Origin: Rhodobacterales bacterium HKCCA1288
GTDB lineage: Bacteria; Pseudomonadota; Alphaproteobacteria; Rhodobacterales; Rhodobacteraceae
Direction of reading: 5' to 3'
DNA length: 64,000 bases
Assembly: GCA_015693905.1 (NCBI GenBank)
Contig: CP065161.1
Location: 682,001-746,000, forward strand
A program made the position numbers and the translations under genes. Shown here in pieces: positions 26,675-37,013 of this stretch. The notes beneath the pieces were generated by a model, which was not told where the DNA came from, searched no databases, and was given only the letters and a program-made list of their open reading frames with translations. How positions within the stretch are numbered: the first letter of the stretch is position 1; each line of letters opens with the position of its first letter.

Positions 26675-26898
26675 GCGCCCCAAAATCCGCGCTTGATGCC
26701 GCACTTCTTGCGGCCCATGCGGCAGGCGATAAAGAACGCATTGCGCAGATATATGCGAAGGCCGCCGATGATATGGATGCGGCCTCTGCCGCGTTTTATT
26801 TGACCCATGCTTATGTGTTTGCCCTAGATGCAGGGCTGCCCGAGGCCGAAACCTATCGGCGTGCCTTGGTCGAATTGGGGGCCGAGCCGACCGGCTAG
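26671..26898 (+). CDS. Small helical protein coupled to the Rieske oxygenase gene (75 aa)
   Basis: A GTG start at 26671 overlaps the TGA of the oxygenase gene (GTGA), so translation is probably coupled. The 75-residue product is rich in alanine and looks like two or three short helices (LLAAHAAGDKERIAQIYAKA, then AAFYLTHAYVFALDAG), similar to a TPR-like hairpin. No catalytic motif is present. I do not recognise a family; a role as partner or stability factor for the oxygenase is only suggested by position. Confidence 0.7.
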   Translation: MSAPKSALDAALLAAHAAGDKERIAQIYAKAADDMDAASAAFYLTHAYVFALDAGLPEAETYRRALVELGAEPTG

Positions 26899-26902
26899 GC
26901 GC

Positions 26903-27481
26903 TCACCCACCCCCCAAAATACGGCGCACATAATTTTGTGTCTCTTGAAAGGGCGGCACACCGCCATGGGTGTTCACGGCTTGTGGCCCTGCATTATAGG
27001 CCGCCAAGGCCAAACGCCATGAGCGGAAATTGCGATATTGCATCGCCAAATAGCGCGCACCCCCTTCTAGGTTTTGCGCAGGATCATGCGGGTTTACCCC
27101 CAAGAGATCAGCCGTATCTGGCATCAATTGTGCCAAACCAATCGCCCCCGCGTGGCTGATGGCGCGCGGGTTCCAGTTCGATTCAACCGCAACAAGGCGT
27201 AGGAACAAATCCTCAGGCACGCCATGACGGCGCGCTGCATTGCGGGCAAGATCAAGATAGGCCTGAGGGGCCTGCCCCGAAAAGCGCGGGATCGCCGCGC
27301 CAAGGGCCGCATCGTAATCAGGGCGCAAGCGTTCTGAATTGGAATATTGGCTTGAGGCGCGGCTGTCCAAAACCCGTGCCGCTGAACGGAAACGATCAAG
27401 GCTATTGCCATAGGCCATAGAGATTTGCCCAAATATTAGGACAAATCCCACAGAAATCAGGCTGACTTTCTGCACCTTCAC
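26903..27481 (-). CDS. Lytic transglycosylase (SLT domain), exported
   Basis: The 192-aa protein has an N-terminal hydrophobic signal sequence and a C-terminal SLT lysozyme-like domain. The catalytic glutamate is Glu100 in VAVESNWNP, followed by [23 protein letters not shown] and [10 protein letters not shown], all standard family motifs. It cleaves peptidoglycan to 1,6-anhydromuropeptides in the periplasm, the substrate source for AnmK elsewhere in this window. It converges with the small coupled gene (4-base gap) and is divergent from ssb. Confidence 0.92.
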   Translation of the reverse strand: MKVQKVSLISVGFVLIFGQISMAYGNSLDRFRSAARVLDSRASSQYSNSERLRPDYDAALGAAIPRFSGQAPQAYLDLARNAARRHGVPEDLFLRLVAVESNWNPRAISHAGAIGLAQLMPDTADLLGVNPHDPAQNLEGGARYLAMQYRNFRSWRLALAAYNAGPQAVNTHGGVPPFQETQNYVRRILGGG

Positions 27482-27647
27482 GGCCCATTCACCTCATAAA
27501 CCTGTGTTGTTTTAGCCTGTATCCCCTACAGCGCCAAGCGCTTGTGCGCCGCCTGCAAATGAAATTCGGGTTTCATTAACCAATTTACGATGGTCTAAAC
27601 ATATCTCAAAGGCGCAGATTCGCGGCCACGACTATGGGAGAGGTGAC

Positions 27648-28160
27648 ATGGCAGGTTCGGTTAATAAGGTAATTCTGGTCGGGAATTTGGGGCGCGACCC
27701 TGAGGTGCGCAGCTTTCAGAATGGCGGCAAAGTGTGCAATTTGCGCATCGCGACATCTGAAAACTGGAAAGATCGCAACACAGGCGAGCGGCGCGAGCGC
27801 ACAGAATGGCACTCGGTGGCGATTTTCTCAGAACCTTTGGCCCGCATTGCAGAACAATATCTGCGCAAAGGGTCAAAGGTCTATATCGAAGGCCAGTTGG
27901 AAACCCGCAAATGGCAGGATCAAAATGGGCAGGATCGTTACACGACCGAGGTGGTCTTGCGTCCCTATCGTGGCGAGTTGACCTTGCTTGATGGTCGCAA
28001 TGACCAATCGGGTGGTGGTGGCAGCTATGGCGATAGCGGCGGCTATGGCGGCGGAGATGACCGCATCAGCGGCGGCGGTTTCCCAGATGATCGCGGAATG
28101 GATCGCGGTGGTGCGGGCCAATCCATGCCAAGCGATATGGATGACGAAATCCCCTTCTAA
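27648..28160 (+). CDS. ssb: Single-stranded DNA-binding protein
   Basis: SSB coats single-stranded DNA in replication, recombination and repair. The 170-aa product has the OB fold ([38 protein letters not shown]), a Gly- and Ser-rich tail, and the acidic tip DDEIPF that contacts partner proteins. No LexA box of the GAAC-N7-GAAC kind is seen upstream. A terminator follows. Confidence 0.96.
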   Translation: MAGSVNKVILVGNLGRDPEVRSFQNGGKVCNLRIATSENWKDRNTGERRERTEWHSVAIFSEPLARIAEQYLRKGSKVYIEGQLETRKWQDQNGQDRYTTEVVLRPYRGELTLLDGRNDQSGGGGSYGDSGGYGGGDDRISGGGFPDDRGMDRGGAGQSMPSDMDDEIPF

Positions 28161-28215
28161 GTTGCTTGCCCCCCCTGCCCCAAGCGCGTAAATCCTCATC
28201 ACAAATTTGGTAAAT

Positions 28216-28247
28216 GCCACCCGCGCGGGTTGCGCGTGGTGGCTTTT
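28216..28247 (+). terminator. Terminator after ssb
   Basis: GCCACCCGCGC pairs with GCGCGTGGTGGC (one bulged base) around GGGTT, followed by TTTTG. Confidence 0.75.
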
Positions 28248-28291
28248 GTCAGGCACAAGATCGGCACAGCGCAACAAAGCGAGATACGCAT

Positions 28292-30148
28292 ATGAGCAAA
28301 TCGGCCCGAAAATCCCTGTCCAAGATTTTTGTCTGGGCAATCCTTGGCCTGCTATTTGTGGCCCTAGCAGGCTTTGGGATCGGGTCGTTCTCAGGCGGCG
28401 CCTCGCGGATGGGATCGGTCGGCGATATTGAGATCAGCGCCGAAGATTATGCCCGCGCCCTAGATCAAGAATTGCGTGCCCGCAGCGGGGAGACGGGGGA
28501 AAATGTGACCCTGTCGATGCTGATTGCCAACGGCATAGATGCACAGGTGCGTCAGGGCCTTTTTGCGCGCGCGGCCCTTGATAATGAGGCGGCGATGATG
28601 ACGCTCTCCATCGGGGATGAGGAGATCGCCAACCAGATTTTGCAAATCCCCGCTTTCCAAGGTGCAGATGGCACGTTCGACCGCCAAGCCTATGAGTTTT
28701 TTCTTAGCCAACGTGGTTTGAGTGCCGGCGAATTTGAGGAAGAAATTCGTGCGGATATCGCCCGCTCCATCCTGCAATCTGCGATTTTGGGGCGCGTGCC
28801 TGCGCCTGCGGCATTGGTTGATCCTTTGGTGGCCTATCAACAAGAATCCCGTGGCTTTTCTTATCTGCCTTTGACCGCCGCCGATTTGGACGCCCCCGTG
28901 CCTGCCCCTACGGAAGAGCAGATCATAACCCATTACGAGGCGTTCCCAGATCGCTTTACCTTGCCCGAGGCCCGCGAGATCACCTATATCTGGATCACGC
29001 CCAACATCATCATGGATGATATCCCCGTCAGCGACAGCACGCTGCAAAGCCTCTATCAGGAACGCATTGAGGAATACCGCCAACCCGAGCGCCGCTTGGT
29101 GGAGCGTTTGGTCTACCCCACCGAAGCCGAGGCCGAAGCCGCTTGGGCGCGCCTCAATGACGGCAGCGCAGATTTTGAAACCCTCGTGAGCGAACGTGGG
29201 CTGTTGTTGGAAGACACCGATATGGGGGATGTTACCCGCGATGATCTCTCTGCCACCGAGGCAGAGGCCGTTTTCGCCGCAAGCGATGCGGAATTCGTGG
29301 GCCCCGTTGCCTCGCCCTTTGGCCCTGCAATTTTCCGCATCAATGCCGTGTTGGATGCGACAGAAATCCCGTTCGAAGAGGTGCAGGACGACCTGCGCAG
29401 CGAAGTCACGGCGGATGCCGCGCGCCGCGCCATTTCTGACCTGCGCGAAGGGTTTGACGACCTCCTCGCCTCAGGCGCCACCCTTGAGGAGGTCGCGGAT
29501 GAGACGCAAATGGTGCTTGGCACGATCCGCTATGATGGCAGCCAAGAGGATGGCATTGCCGCCTACGAAGCTTTCCGCGCGGTTGCAGACACGATTGAAG
29601 ATGGGGATTTCCCCGAAATTCTCGATCTCTCCGATGGCGGGGTATTCGCCCTGCGGCTTGACCAAATCGTGTTGCCAACCCTGCCGCCTCTTGACGATGT
29701 GCGCGCGGATGTCATCGCGGATTGGACAATCTATGCGACCCAAGACGCGCTCTTGGCCCGCGCCGAAGAAATCCGCGCCGATATCGCGGCCTCGGGTCGG
29801 CGCCTTGAGCGGTTTGGCGGCTTGATGCGCGAGACAGATGTGCGGCGCAATGACTTTATCGCGGATACGCCTGACGCGCTGGTGCAAACAGTGTTTGGCC
29901 TGTCCCGCACGGGCGAGATTGCGGTTGTCGGCGGTGAGGCGCAGGCCTTGGTCGTGCGCCTTGATGCGATCAACCCTGCCGATCGCGCCGACCCTGATAC
30001 GGATCTTTTGGCCAATATCCTGACCCAACAAATCAGCCAGTCCCTGACGGCCGATTTATTCGAAGATTTCGGACGCCAGATGCAATCGGCGGTCGGCCTT
30101 ACCTTTAACCAATCCGTGGTCAACCAAGTCCACGCATCCTTCCCATAA
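28292..30148 (+). CDS. ppiD: SurA/PpiD-type periplasmic peptidyl-prolyl isomerase
   Basis: The 618-aa protein has a short cytoplasmic start, one membrane anchor at about residues 11-32, an N-terminal SurA/PpiD chaperone-like domain and a parvulin-like PPIC region with a long C-terminal part. This is the PpiD architecture: an inner-membrane chaperone that meets newly exported outer-membrane proteins. ATG at 28292 (MSKSARKSLSK) gives the anchor the right topology. It lies 10 bases before trpE, which probably shares its transcript. Confidence 0.87.
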   Translation: MSKSARKSLSKIFVWAILGLLFVALAGFGIGSFSGGASRMGSVGDIEISAEDYARALDQELRARSGETGENVTLSMLIANGIDAQVRQGLFARAALDNEAAMMTLSIGDEEIANQILQIPAFQGADGTFDRQAYEFFLSQRGLSAGEFEEEIRADIARSILQSAILGRVPAPAALVDPLVAYQQESRGFSYLPLTAADLDAPVPAPTEEQIITHYEAFPDRFTLPEAREITYIWITPNIIMDDIPVSDSTLQSLYQERIEEYRQPERRLVERLVYPTEAEAEAAWARLNDGSADFETLVSERGLLLEDTDMGDVTRDDLSATEAEAVFAASDAEFVGPVASPFGPAIFRINAVLDATEIPFEEVQDDLRSEVTADAARRAISDLREGFDDLLASGATLEEVADETQMVLGTIRYDGSQEDGIAAYEAFRAVADTIEDGDFPEILDLSDGGVFALRLDQIVLPTLPPLDDVRADVIADWTIYATQDALLARAEEIRADIAASGRRLERFGGLMRETDVRRNDFIADTPDALVQTVFGLSRTGEIAVVGGEAQALVVRLDAINPADRADPDTDLLANILTQQISQSLTADLFEDFGRQMQSAVGLTFNQSVVNQVHASFP

Positions 30149-30158
30149 GGCACGGATC

Positions 30159-31682
30159 ATGGCGCTAATCACCCGTTTTGACAGCTTCGCCGAAGGTTGG
30201 GCGCAAGGCAAAAACCAGATTGTCTATGCCCGTTTGGCTGCTGATTTGGATACGCCTGTTTCGCTGATGCTGAAACTTGCCAATGCGGGCCAAGACAGTT
30301 TCATGCTTGAATCTGTCACGGGCGGGGAATTGCGCGGCCGCTATTCAATCGTGGGCATGGCCCCCGATGTGATCTGGGAATGTCACGGCACCCAGGCGCG
30401 GATCAACCGCCACGCTGCCCAAGATCGGGATCATTTTGTTGAGTGCGACAGCGCGCCCCTCACCTCACTGCGCGCGCTTTTGGCCGAAAGTCAAATTGAT
30501 CTGCCCGCCGATATGCCACAGGCCGCAGCGGGTCTATTCGGCTATTTGGGCTATGATATGATCCGTTTGGTGGAGCATTTGCCCGATGTGAACCCAGACC
30601 CGCTTGGCCTGCCTGATGCCGTGATGATGCGCCCATCTTTGGTTGCCGTGCTAGATGGGGTTAAGGGCGATGTAACCTTGGTGTCGCCTGCGTTCTTCTC
30701 GGCGGATATTTCGGCGGAAACCGCCTATGCGGCGGCCTGCGCGCGGGTGCAAGAGGCGCTCGACAAGCTCGAACAGGCCCCTGCCATTGCGCAACGCCAT
30801 TTGGGGGCGGATGCAGACACGTCTGGCGTTGAGCCCATTTCCAATTTCACTAAAGAGGGCTATTTCGCCGCCGTGGACAAGGCCAAGGCCTATATTCGAG
30901 CGGGCGATATTTTTCAGGTTGTCCCCTCGCAGCGCTGGACGCAGGATTTCCCGCATCCGCCCTTCGCCCTCTATCGCGCGTTGCGGCGCACGAACCCTTC
31001 GCCCTATATGTTCTTCTTCAATTTCGGGCCTTATCAGGTCGTTGGCGCAAGCCCAGAGATTTTGGTGCAGGTCAAAGGCAGCCAAGTCACCATTCGCCCG
31101 ATTGCAGGCACACGCCCCCGCGGTGCAACGCCCGAAGAAGATCGCGCGCTTGAGGCGGATTTGCTGAGCGATAAAAAAGAATTGGCCGAACATCTTATGC
31201 TGCTGGATTTGGGCCGCAACGATGTGGGTCGTGTCGCCAAAATAGGCACAGTGCGTCCAACCGAAGAATTCATTGTCGAACGCTACAGCCATGTGATGCA
31301 TATCGTGTCGAATGTTGTGGGCGAATTGTCGGATGAGCATGACGCGCTTTCCGCCCTTTTGGCGGGTCTGCCCGCAGGCACAGTCTCGGGCGCGCCGAAA
31401 TTGCGCGCCATGCAGATTATTGACGAGCTTGAGCCAGAAAAGCGCGGCGTTTATGGGGGCGGTGTCGGGTATTTCAGCGCGGGCGGCGATATGGATATTT
31501 GTATCGCCTTGCGCACGGCTGTTTTAAAAGATGCACAGCTTTACATCCAAGCGGGCGGTGGCGTTGTCTATGACAGTGACCCCGAGGCGGAATTCATGGA
31601 AACCGTGAACAAATCGCGCGCCTTGCGCAAAGCTGCGGCAGAGGCCGCGCAATTCGCGGGCCAATCCCAAAGCAAAGATTAG
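30159..31682 (+). CDS. trpE: Anthranilate synthase component I
   Basis: TrpE converts chorismate to anthranilate using ammonia supplied by TrpG. The 507-aa product has the chorismate-binding fold: YFAAVDKAKAYIRAGDIFQV, the GASPEILVQ and RPIAGTRPRG segments, and LDLGRNDVGRVAKIG. No leader peptide or terminator is found upstream, because ppiD ends 10 bases before it. TrpG is not fused here and lies 1.1 kb downstream beyond a convergent gene. Confidence 0.95.
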   Translation: MALITRFDSFAEGWAQGKNQIVYARLAADLDTPVSLMLKLANAGQDSFMLESVTGGELRGRYSIVGMAPDVIWECHGTQARINRHAAQDRDHFVECDSAPLTSLRALLAESQIDLPADMPQAAAGLFGYLGYDMIRLVEHLPDVNPDPLGLPDAVMMRPSLVAVLDGVKGDVTLVSPAFFSADISAETAYAAACARVQEALDKLEQAPAIAQRHLGADADTSGVEPISNFTKEGYFAAVDKAKAYIRAGDIFQVVPSQRWTQDFPHPPFALYRALRRTNPSPYMFFFNFGPYQVVGASPEILVQVKGSQVTIRPIAGTRPRGATPEEDRALEADLLSDKKELAEHLMLLDLGRNDVGRVAKIGTVRPTEEFIVERYSHVMHIVSNVVGELSDEHDALSALLAGLPAGTVSGAPKLRAMQIIDELEPEKRGVYGGGVGYFSAGGDMDICIALRTAVLKDAQLYIQAGGGVVYDSDPEAEFMETVNKSRALRKAAAEAAQFAGQSQSKD

Positions 31683-31691
31683 ACCGAACGC

Positions 31692-32665
31692 CTAGCGCGC
31701 GAGGGTCTGTTGCAAGATCGCTGAGACGGGCGCGACCGCATAGCTTGCGTTCACCGCCGCCTGCCCTGCCCCCCAAGACAAAAGCGCCGCCAAGGTTTCG
31801 GGATAGCTGCGGCCCAAAACAATCGCGCTGCCTGTTTGCTGTGCCTCAAAAGCCGCACGATCCAAAAGCCGCAACATGACGGGCGCAGATTGCCCCTCGT
31901 CATCCAAAACGCGGTAAAGACGCGCGGCGGGAACGCCATCGCGGGTGGCGGCCTGCTCAAGACCGCCAAGACCGAAGGCGCCTGCAATCAGCCCATGGCC
32001 CGTTTCCCCCATCCGCGCCAGAACCTGACCTTGGAGGGAAATATCCCCGCGCAATGTTCCATCTGCGCTGTCAAGCAAGGCCACAGTTTGCGGCAGGCGG
32101 TCGAGCGCGGCCTCGAATGCCGCAAGATCGGCAAACCGCGCCTCTATGACCGCCTCAATCCCTGCCGCACGATATCGCGCCAGTTGCGCCTCTGCATCCA
32201 TGCGCGTGGGATCAATCACGATGCTCACAGGCACAGTTAGGCTTTGCAGGGTGCTATCGGTCAGCGGAAATTCGGGATCATCATAAAGCAAGATTGAGAA
32301 AAGCGGCACAGATTGCGGTGCAGAAAACGGCGTTGCGTAGGCCACAACCGCAGGCAGATCTTCGGGCTCTGGCATGGGTGCCGAGGCCGAAACGGGGGGC
32401 ATCGCGGCTTGTGCAACAGGGGCATCTGGCGTGATTGTTGGCAAAATCACGCGTTCTGGCTCGGGTTCTGGCTGCGGTTCTGGCTCAGGTGCGGCGGCAG
32501 GGGCAGGATCTGGGGAGGGGGCGACCACGGGATCAGGGCGTGCGGCCTCTTGGGCCTGCTCCACCACCCCGCTCGTGTCTTGCCCTAAGAAATAGGATGT
32601 GCCCAATAATCCCGTCAAGAGATCACCGTGCCGATCACGGCACCGACCAAAAACCCCTTTAGCAT
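31692..32665 (-). CDS. Divergent polysaccharide deacetylase family protein, frameshifted near the 5' end
   Basis: The bulk matches the divergent polysaccharide deacetylase (YibQ-like) family: a Pro/Glu-rich linker (PEPEPQPEPEPE), then IVIDPTRMDAEAQLARYRAAG, LLDSADGTLRGD and the family end. The natural start is ATG at 32665 with GAGAGGG upstream, encoding the anchor MLKGFLVGAVIGTVIS, but this frame hits TGA at 32614-32616. The rest (from about GLLGTSYFLGQD) is in the -1 frame, which is open back to a TTG at 32690 that yields an unlikely hydrophilic start. One extra base near 32614-32623 would restore a full anchored protein. It separates trpE from trpG. Confidence 0.75.
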
Positions 32666-32806
32666 CCGACTTTACCCTCTCTTGTGCCAATCAATCTGCG
32701 CAGTGCCGCATGTTTTCAGCCCCACCTCCCTTGACCCCGAGGCGCGGCTCTGAACATTTATAGCCTGAGTGATCTGCCAAAACACCCCCAATTCCGCGAG
32801 CCCGTC

Positions 32807-33394
32807 ATGCTTCTCTTGATCGATAATTACGACAGTTTCACCTATAACCTTGTTCACTACTTGGGCGAGCTTGGGGCAGAAACCCGCGTTTTGCGCAATG
32901 ACGCGCTGACAGTGACCGAGGCCTTGTCCATGGGGCCAGATGGGATTGTTCTGTCACCTGGGCCTTGTGACCCCGCACAGGCGGGTATCTGCCTTGATCT
33001 GACCCGCGCTGCCGCCGAGGCCCGCGTGCCGCTTTTTGGCGTGTGCTTGGGGCATCAAACCATTGGCGAGGCCTTTGGGGGTAAGGTCGTGCAGTGCCAT
33101 GAAATCGTGCATGGCAAACTGGGCGAGATCCATCACAAGGGGATCGGGGTCTTTGCAGGCCTACCTTCGCCCCTTTTTGCCACGCGCTATCACAGTCTGG
33201 TGGTCGAGCGCGCCTCTCTGCCCGATTGTCTTGAGGTCACAGCGGAATTAACAGACGGCACGATTATGGGGCTGCGCCATAAAACACTGCCGATTGAGGG
33301 CGTGCAATTTCATCCCGAAAGCATTCGTTCGGAACATGGCCATGCGATGCTGAAAACCTTTATCGACACAACGAAGGGAGCGGTGCCTGCATGA
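32807..33394 (+). CDS. trpG: Anthranilate synthase glutamine amidotransferase component
   Basis: TrpG releases ammonia from glutamine for TrpE. The 195-aa product has the class I triad: Cys80 in FGVCLGHQ and the His/Glu pair in VQFHPESI, with the oxyanion region LSPGPCDP. The last codons overlap trpD (ATGA). The first gene of the run trpG-trpD-trpC-moaC-moeA, it probably has its own promoter in the 142 bases back to the deacetylase ATG. Confidence 0.95.
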   Translation: MLLLIDNYDSFTYNLVHYLGELGAETRVLRNDALTVTEALSMGPDGIVLSPGPCDPAQAGICLDLTRAAAEARVPLFGVCLGHQTIGEAFGGKVVQCHEIVHGKLGEIHHKGIGVFAGLPSPLFATRYHSLVVERASLPDCLEVTAELTDGTIMGLRHKTLPIEGVQFHPESIRSEHGHAMLKTFIDTTKGAVPA

Positions 33395-34407
33395 GCGATG
33401 CAATGAAACCCCTGATCTTTGCGGCCTCAGAAGGGCCACTGTCCCGCGCCCAAGCCGAGACGGCCTTCACACATCTGTTCGAGGGCACAGCAACCGCCGC
33501 GCAAATGGGGGGCTTGTTGATGGCCTTGCGCGCGCGCGGTGAATCCGTCTCAGAATATGCGGCGGCGGCGGCTGTGATGCGCGCAAAATGCACCGCCGTT
33601 TCCGCACCCGCAGGCGCGATAGATATCGTGGGGACAGGTGGCGATGGCATGGGCACGCTGAACATTTCCACCGCGACCGCCTTTGTGGTGGCGGGTGCAG
33701 GGGTGACCGTGGCCAAACATGGCAATCGCAATCTGTCGTCCAAATCAGGGGCGGCAGATGCGCTGACCGCCTTGGGGGTCAATGTCATGGTCGGCGCCGA
33801 AGTCGCAGAACGTGCCATTAATGAAATTGGCATCGGCTTTATGATGGCCCCAATGCATCACCCCGCGATCAAACATGTCATGCCCGTGCGCCAAGAATTG
33901 GGATGCAAAACCATCTTCAACATCCTTGGGCCTTTGACCAACCCTGCAGGGGTGAGGCGGCAATTGACGGGGGCCTTTGCGATTGACCTGATTTTCCCAA
34001 TGGCTGAAGTTCTCAAGGATTTGGGATCCGAGAAAGCATGGCTTGTCCATGGGGATGACGGCAGCGATGAGGTGTCGATCTGCGGGGCCACACAGGTTGC
34101 AAAGCTTGAGGATGGAAAAATCACAGGCGGTGAAATTCACCCCGAGGATGCAGGCCTGCCCGTTCACCCCTTGCGCGATATCTTGGGGGGCTCTCCTGAG
34201 GAGAATGGCCGCGCTTTTGCCGCGCTGCTTGAGGGGGCGCCATCAGCCTATCGCGATGCGGTTCTCTTGAATGCGGCCTGTGCGCTTGTCGTTGCGGATC
34301 ACGCCAGTGATCTGCCCACTGGGGTCGAGATGGCCCGCGACAGCATCGACAGCGGCAAGGCAAAGGCAAAACTAACCGCCCTTGCCCGCCTGACATCGCA
34401 AGCCTGA
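33391..34407 (+). CDS. trpD: Anthranilate phosphoribosyltransferase
   Basis: TrpD joins anthranilate to PRPP, the second step of tryptophan synthesis. The 338-aa product contains [14 protein letters not shown] for PRPP binding, [17 protein letters not shown], and the helical N-terminal domain. Its start overlaps the trpG stop by four bases, indicating translational coupling. A 13-base gap leads to trpC. Confidence 0.95.
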   Translation: MSDAMKPLIFAASEGPLSRAQAETAFTHLFEGTATAAQMGGLLMALRARGESVSEYAAAAAVMRAKCTAVSAPAGAIDIVGTGGDGMGTLNISTATAFVVAGAGVTVAKHGNRNLSSKSGAADALTALGVNVMVGAEVAERAINEIGIGFMMAPMHHPAIKHVMPVRQELGCKTIFNILGPLTNPAGVRRQLTGAFAIDLIFPMAEVLKDLGSEKAWLVHGDDGSDEVSICGATQVAKLEDGKITGGEIHPEDAGLPVHPLRDILGGSPEENGRAFAALLEGAPSAYRDAVLLNAACALVVADHASDLPTGVEMARDSIDSGKAKAKLTALARLTSQA

Positions 34408-34420
34408 CATCGGAGGCCGC

Positions 34421-35233
34421 ATGAGCACCCCCACGATCCTAGAAAAAATCAAAGCCTATAAGCTTGAGGAAATCGCAGCCGCAAAGGCAGCGAGGCCTCT
34501 TAGCGAGGTTGAGGATGCGGCGCGCAATGCCCCCCCCCTCCGCCCCTTCGCCGAGGCGCTACAAGAGGCCAGCCGCGAAGGCTATGGCTTGATTGCTGAA
34601 ATCAAGAAGGCGAGCCCCTCCAAAGGGTTGATCCGCCCTGATTTTGATCCGCCGGCCCTTGCACAGGCCTATGAGGCGGGCGGGGCCACCTGCCTCTCGG
34701 TTCTGACCGACACCCCCAGTTTTCAGGGTGCGCCTGACTATCTGGTGGCGGCACGCGCCGCAACCACCCTGCCCGCGCTGCGCAAAGATTTCCTCTATGA
34801 CACGTATCAAGTGGCCGAGGCGCGCGCTTGGGGGGCCGATTGCATTTTGATTATCATGGCATCTGTCAGTGATGCCCAAGCCGCCGAGCTTGAGGCGGCA
34901 GCGTTTGATTGGGGAATGGATGCGCTGATCGAAGTGCATGATGAGGCCGAGCTAGAGCGCGCAAGCGCCCTAAAATCACGCCTCTTGGGGATCAATAACC
35001 GCAATCTCAACACCTTTGAGACCAGCCTTGAGACCACCCGACGCCTGTCGCGCATGGCCCCGGAAGATCGGCTTTTGATCTGCGAAAGCGGGCTTTTCAC
35101 CCCCGCAGATTTGGCCGATATGGCAAAATATGGGGCGCGCAGTTTCCTGATTGGCGAAAGCCTGATGCGCGCGGATGATGTGGCCGCGGCCACAAGCGCG
35201 CTCTTATCTGACCCCTATACTGGCACAATGTGA
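34421..35233 (+). CDS. trpC: Indole-3-glycerol-phosphate synthase
   Basis: TrpC closes the indole ring by decarboxylation. The 270-aa TIM barrel has [18 protein letters not shown] with the catalytic Lys, [21 protein letters not shown], and the [10 protein letters not shown] and CESGL segments. It is not fused to TrpF, which is outside the window. MoaC follows after 7 bases. Confidence 0.95.
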   Translation: MSTPTILEKIKAYKLEEIAAAKAARPLSEVEDAARNAPPLRPFAEALQEASREGYGLIAEIKKASPSKGLIRPDFDPPALAQAYEAGGATCLSVLTDTPSFQGAPDYLVAARAATTLPALRKDFLYDTYQVAEARAWGADCILIIMASVSDAQAAELEAAAFDWGMDALIEVHDEAELERASALKSRLLGINNRNLNTFETSLETTRRLSRMAPEDRLLICESGLFTPADLADMAKYGARSFLIGESLMRADDVAAATSALLSDPYTGTM

Positions 35234-35240
35234 GGGCGGC

Positions 35241-35723
35241 ATGAGCGAGCAAAAACTGACCCATTTCGACAAAGACGGACAGGCGCATATGGTGGATATC
35301 TCTGCCAAAGACGCGACTGATCGCGTGGCGATGGCCGAATGTTTTGTGCGCATGGCCCCTGAGACATTGGCGCTTGTGGAAAGTGGCACTGCGAAAAAGG
35401 GCGATGTTTTGGGGGTCGCGCGGCTTGCAGGGATCATGGGGGCGAAGAAAACCGCCGATTTGATCCCGTTGTGCCATCCTTTATCCTTGTCAAAAGTGGC
35501 CTTGACGCTTGAGGCAGACAGCGCCCTGCCTGGGGTGCGGATCGTGGCGATTGTGAAAACCACGGGCCAAACGGGGGTTGAGATGGAGGCGCTGACCGCC
35601 GCCTCTACCGCCGCGCTGACGGTCTATGACATGCTCAAAGCCGCCGACCGCGCGATGGAAATCGGCGGGCTGCGCGTGCTGCTCAAAGATGGCGGTAAGT
35701 CAGGGAAATACGAGGCGCAATGA
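35241..35723 (+). CDS. moaC: Cyclic pyranopterin monophosphate synthase
   Basis: MoaC acts after MoaA to make cyclic pyranopterin monophosphate in molybdenum cofactor synthesis. The 160-aa protein shows [28 protein letters not shown] and the [14 protein letters not shown] stretch with the active-site residues. ATG at 35241 follows GAGGGCGGC. It overlaps moeA by four bases (ATGA). Its place in the trp run looks like positional linkage, not a metabolic tie. Confidence 0.95.
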   Translation: MSEQKLTHFDKDGQAHMVDISAKDATDRVAMAECFVRMAPETLALVESGTAKKGDVLGVARLAGIMGAKKTADLIPLCHPLSLSKVALTLEADSALPGVRIVAIVKTTGQTGVEMEALTAASTAALTVYDMLKAADRAMEIGGLRVLLKDGGKSGKYEAQ

Positions 35724-36907
35724 TTTCCGTAAGTGAGGCCCTCGCGCAGTGTTTGGACTTAGCGCAGCCCTTGGGGGTTGAAGATATCCCCTTGCGCAAT
35801 GCAGCGGGGCGGGTTTTGGCGCGGCCTGTTGTGGCGATGCGTGATCAGCCGCCCTTTGCGGCCTCTGCGATGGATGGCTATGCAATCCGCAAAGCGGATT
35901 TGTGCCTTGGCGCGCGGCTGCGGGTGGTGGGTGCGGCCCCCGCAGGACAAGCCTGGCAGGGCCAGATTGGCCAAGGTGAGGCGGTGCGTATTTTCACGGG
36001 CGCCCCCCTGCCGCAAGGGGCCGATCATATTGTGATCCAAGAGGATGTCACCACCTCAGAGGATCATATCGAGATCAATGCAGTGGATGACGCACCCCAT
36101 ATTCGCCCTGCGGGCGCTGATTTCAAAGAAGGGGCAGAGATGACCCCACCACGCCGCCTGACCCCTGCGGATCTGGCCTTGGCCGCGGCCATGAATGCGC
36201 CGCGCCTCTCGGTTTATCGCCGCCCTGAGGTGGCAATCATTGCCACAGGGGATGAATTGGTCAGCCCCGGTGAAACCCCGCGCCCTGATCAAATCATTGC
36301 CTCAAACACCTATGGTTTGGCCGCAATGGCCGAGGCTGAGGGCGCGGTCGTGCGCCTTTTGCCGATTGCACGCGACAGGCGCGACAGCCTTGCCGCCACG
36401 TTTGAGATGGCAAAAGGCGCGGATTTGATTGTCACTGTGGGCGGTGCATCGGTGGGCGATCATGATTTGGTTGGCGCCGTGGCCCAAGATCTGGGGCTTG
36501 AGCGCAGCTTTTATAAAATTGCGATGCGCCCGGGAAAGCCGCTGATGGCGGGGCGGATGGGGGATGCGGCCCTCTTGGGTTTGCCAGGAAACCCCGTATC
36601 CGCCATGGTGTGCGGGCATCTTTTCATGGTGCCGCAATTGCGCGCCTTCCAAGGCCTGCCCAAATCCCCGCGCCGCACCAAACAGGCGCGACTGTCAACG
36701 GATCTGCCCGCCAATGGCCCCCGCGCCCATTACATGCGCGCGAGCCTCGCGCCGCAAAAGGGGGCGGCGCTGCCACATATTGCCCCCTTTACAAGCCAAG
36801 ACAGCGCGCTCTTGACCATTTTCGCCGAGGCGGGTGCCTTGTTGATCCGCCCCCCGCATGACGGGCCGCGCAAGGCGGGTGATCTTGTTGATTACCTCAG
36901 CCTTTAA
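35720..36907 (+). CDS. moeA: Molybdopterin molybdenumtransferase
   Basis: MoeA inserts molybdate into adenylylated molybdopterin. The 395-aa protein has the typical domain order: an N-terminal linker with [13 protein letters not shown], the MoCF-binding domain with TGDELV and [19 protein letters not shown], the LPGNPVSA loop, and a C-terminal barrel. It is the last gene of the trpGDC-moaC-moeA run; lexA follows with its own SOS-controlled promoter. Confidence 0.95.
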   Translation: MISVSEALAQCLDLAQPLGVEDIPLRNAAGRVLARPVVAMRDQPPFAASAMDGYAIRKADLCLGARLRVVGAAPAGQAWQGQIGQGEAVRIFTGAPLPQGADHIVIQEDVTTSEDHIEINAVDDAPHIRPAGADFKEGAEMTPPRRLTPADLALAAAMNAPRLSVYRRPEVAIIATGDELVSPGETPRPDQIIASNTYGLAAMAEAEGAVVRLLPIARDRRDSLAATFEMAKGADLIVTVGGASVGDHDLVGAVAQDLGLERSFYKIAMRPGKPLMAGRMGDAALLGLPGNPVSAMVCGHLFMVPQLRAFQGLPKSPRRTKQARLSTDLPANGPRAHYMRASLAPQKGAALPHIAPFTSQDSALLTIFAEAGALLIRPPHDGPRKAGDLVDYLSL

Positions 36908-36941
36908 CACCTAAAATCGCAGGGGCGTTGACAAAATAGGC

Positions 36942-36967
36942 GAACAAGGGTAGAACATTCATCGAAC
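36942..36967 (+). promoter_or_regulatory. Tandem LexA (SOS) boxes upstream of lexA
   Basis: GAAC occurs three times with exactly 7 bases between copies: 36942-36945, 36953-36956 and 36964-36967. This makes two overlapping GAAC-N7-GAAC sites, the alphaproteobacterial LexA operator. They lie 46 bases before the lexA ATG and indicate negative autoregulation. Confidence 0.9.
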
Positions 36968-37013
36968 ATAACCGCATCACGCCAAGCGATGCATGAGCAG
37001 AGGCCCGTTCGAG

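Noticed and set aside
32450-32520. Short repeats in the deacetylase gene (Pro-Glu codons)
   Set aside because: They encode a low-complexity PE-rich linker after the membrane anchor, common in envelope proteins, not a separate repeat element.
36993-37013. Upstream ATG for lexA adding seven residues
   Set aside because: LexA homologues begin MLTKKQ at 37014, and the added residues are not conserved in the family as I know it.
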